A stretch of DNA of 64,000 nucleotides from Flavobacterium terrisoli (GTDB taxonomy: Bacteria > Bacteroidota > Bacteroidia > Flavobacteriales > Flavobacteriaceae): NCBI RefSeq assembly GCF_030167905.1, contig NZ_JARGNA010000009.1, positions 124,001-188,000 of the forward strand. The letters run 5' to 3'. This document shows, one piece after another, positions 62,970-64,000 of this stretch; the stretch's first letter is position 1; the number at the start of each line of letters is the position of its first letter. A model generated the notes under the pieces. The model was not told the DNA's origin, did not search any database, and saw only the letters and a program-made list of their open reading frames with translations. The position numbers were made by a program, and so were the translations under genes.

Positions 62970-64000
62970 ATGATTGAAATTGATTTAGAAGAAGAAAAAA
63001 AAGCTATTGCCCGAGAATACAAAGAATTACTTCGCATAAGTTACCAAACGCTAACAGACTCAGACAAGAAATTGATTCGTAAAGCCTTTGATGTGGCTGT
63101 TGATGCACACAAAGACCAACGCAGAAAATCAGGTGAAGCGTATATATTCCATCCTATTGGTGTGGCCAAAATAGTCGCTTCCGAAATTGGTTTGGGTGCT
63201 ACAAGCATCGCTGCTGCCCTAATGCACGATGTGGTTGAAGATACCGACGTCACTTTGGAAGAAATCGAAAAAATGTTCAATCCGAAGATTGCGCATTTGG
63301 TAGAAGGTTTGACCAAAATTTCCCAGGTAAAAAAAGACATGAACATCTCAATGCAGGCGGAAAATTTCCGCAAAATGCTATTGACCCTGAACGATGATGT
63401 TCGCGTAATTTTAATCAAAATTGCCGACCGTTTGCACAACATGCAAACCATGGATTCGATGCCTGATTACAAACAGGTAAAAATTGCTTCGGAAACTTTA
63501 TACATTTATGCGCCACTCGCCCATCGTTTGGGATTGTACAATATCAAAACCAAGCTTGAAGATTTAGGGTTGAAATATACCGAGCCCGATGTTTACGGCG
63601 ATATTGTCAGCAAAATAAAAGAAACCAAGGAAGAACAAGATGCCTACATCAAAACCATTTCTGATGTCTTAAAAAAATCATTGGACGAAGAAGGTGTGGA
63701 ATACACGATGAAAGGCCGACCAAAATCCATCTACTCCATCCGCAGAAAAATGGCAGCTCAGAATGTTACTTTTGACGAAGTATACGACAAGTTCGCCCTC
63801 CGCATTATATACAAATCCAATTTACATGACGAGAAATTTCTCGCCTGGAAAATCTATTCCATTGTTACCGATCATTATCGCCCGAGTCCGAGTCGTTTGC
63901 GCGACTGGATTTCGTCACCAAAATCAACCGGTTATGAAGCCTTGCACATTACCGTGATGGGACCAAAAGGTCGTTGGGTGGAAATTCAGGTACGAAGCGA
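62970..64000 (+). CDS. rsh: RelA/SpoT bifunctional (p)ppGpp synthetase/hydrolase, N-terminal part
   Basis: The gene runs off the right edge; 343 residues are visible from the ATG at 62970. The HD hydrolase domain includes His61 (YIFHPIGVA) and the HDVVED motif (86-91), followed by ADRLHNMQTM and YAPLAHRLGLYNIKTKLEDL. The synthetase domain begins with MKGRPKSIYSIRRKM, FALRIIYKS, and STGYEALHITVMGPKGRWVEIQVRS. An intact HDxxED points to both hydrolysis and synthesis. It sets the stringent response. The C-terminal TGS and ACT domains are outside the window. Confidence 0.95.
   Translation, partial: MIEIDLEEEKKAIAREYKELLRISYQTLTDSDKKLIRKAFDVAVDAHKDQRRKSGEAYIFHPIGVAKIVASEIGLGATSIAAALMHDVVEDTDVTLEEIEKMFNPKIAHLVEGLTKISQVKKDMNISMQAENFRKMLLTLNDDVRVILIKIADRLHNMQTMDSMPDYKQVKIASETLYIYAPLAHRLGLYNIKTKLEDLGLKYTEPDVYGDIVSKIKETKEEQDAYIKTISDVLKKSLDEEGVEYTMKGRPKSIYSIRRKMAAQNVTFDEVYDKFALRIIYKSNLHDEKFLAWKIYSIVTDHYRPSPSRLRDWISSPKSTGYEALHITVMGPKGRWVEIQVRS

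Overview
This 64 kb window is chromosomal DNA from a member of the Bacteroidetes, most likely a Flavobacterium or close relative. The evidence is AT-rich intergenic DNA, -7 promoter boxes of the TAnnTTTG type instead of a sigma-70 -10 box, type IX secretion (T9SS) sorting domains of type A (left edge) and type B (gliding-motility type, 58641-60431), the T9SS regulator PorX, a fused SecDF, and many lipoproteins with a short SC lipobox. I recognised no tRNA, rRNA, CRISPR array, prophage or transposase.

Layout. 1-8 kb: end of a T9SS cargo protein, a proline-rich lipoprotein, a SIMPL protein, a rhomboid protease, an LpxL-like acyltransferase, a cysteine-desulfurase-like enzyme and a DUF1800/DUF1501 pair. 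8-14 kb: an unknown beta-rich protein coupled to a TPR sensor kinase and NarL-type regulator, a 317-base gap holding two tandem structured elements, then small accessory genes (membrane proteins, DUF2306, VOC, GNAT). 14-20.6 kb: birA, then rsfS-ftsH and an envelope-lipid run (LUD protein, cdsA, psd, acyl-CoA-binding protein, lipoprotein superoxide dismutase). 20.6-27 kb: an AraC regulator and a short-chain dehydrogenase sharing a repeated operator-like motif, an M13 peptidase, and small secreted or lipoprotein genes of unknown role. 27-39 kb: housekeeping genes porX, tsaE, ald, secDF, mdh, gyrB and asnB. 39-47 kb: two membrane enzymes acting on envelope substrates, a GreA-like protein, and a tightly coupled pair made of a ~1000-residue TPR protein and an outer-membrane barrel. 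47-58.5 kb: ftsE followed by a surface-glycan cluster with genes interleaved on both strands (glycosyltransferases, flippase, enzymes for a dTDP-3-amino-3,6-dideoxyhexose, a 2OG-Fe(II) oxygenase and a FemAB-like transferase). 58.5-64 kb: a large type B T9SS protein, a SpoU methyltransferase, a serine beta-lactamase-fold hydrolase and the start of a RelA/SpoT enzyme.

The most unusual non-coding signals are: (i) two tandem hairpin elements (11027-11190) with the same 14-base loop sequence; (ii) short tandem repeats of period 7-8 bp at four intergenic loci, two of them built as inverted arms (35228-35305 and 47196-47282); and (iii) a 13-bp motif present three times before the dehydrogenase and once before its AraC regulator. 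The best candidates for poorly described protein systems are the TPR/barrel pair, the 8047-10904 signalling unit and the aminosugar glycan cluster. All functional statements rest on reading motifs by eye; no database search was run.
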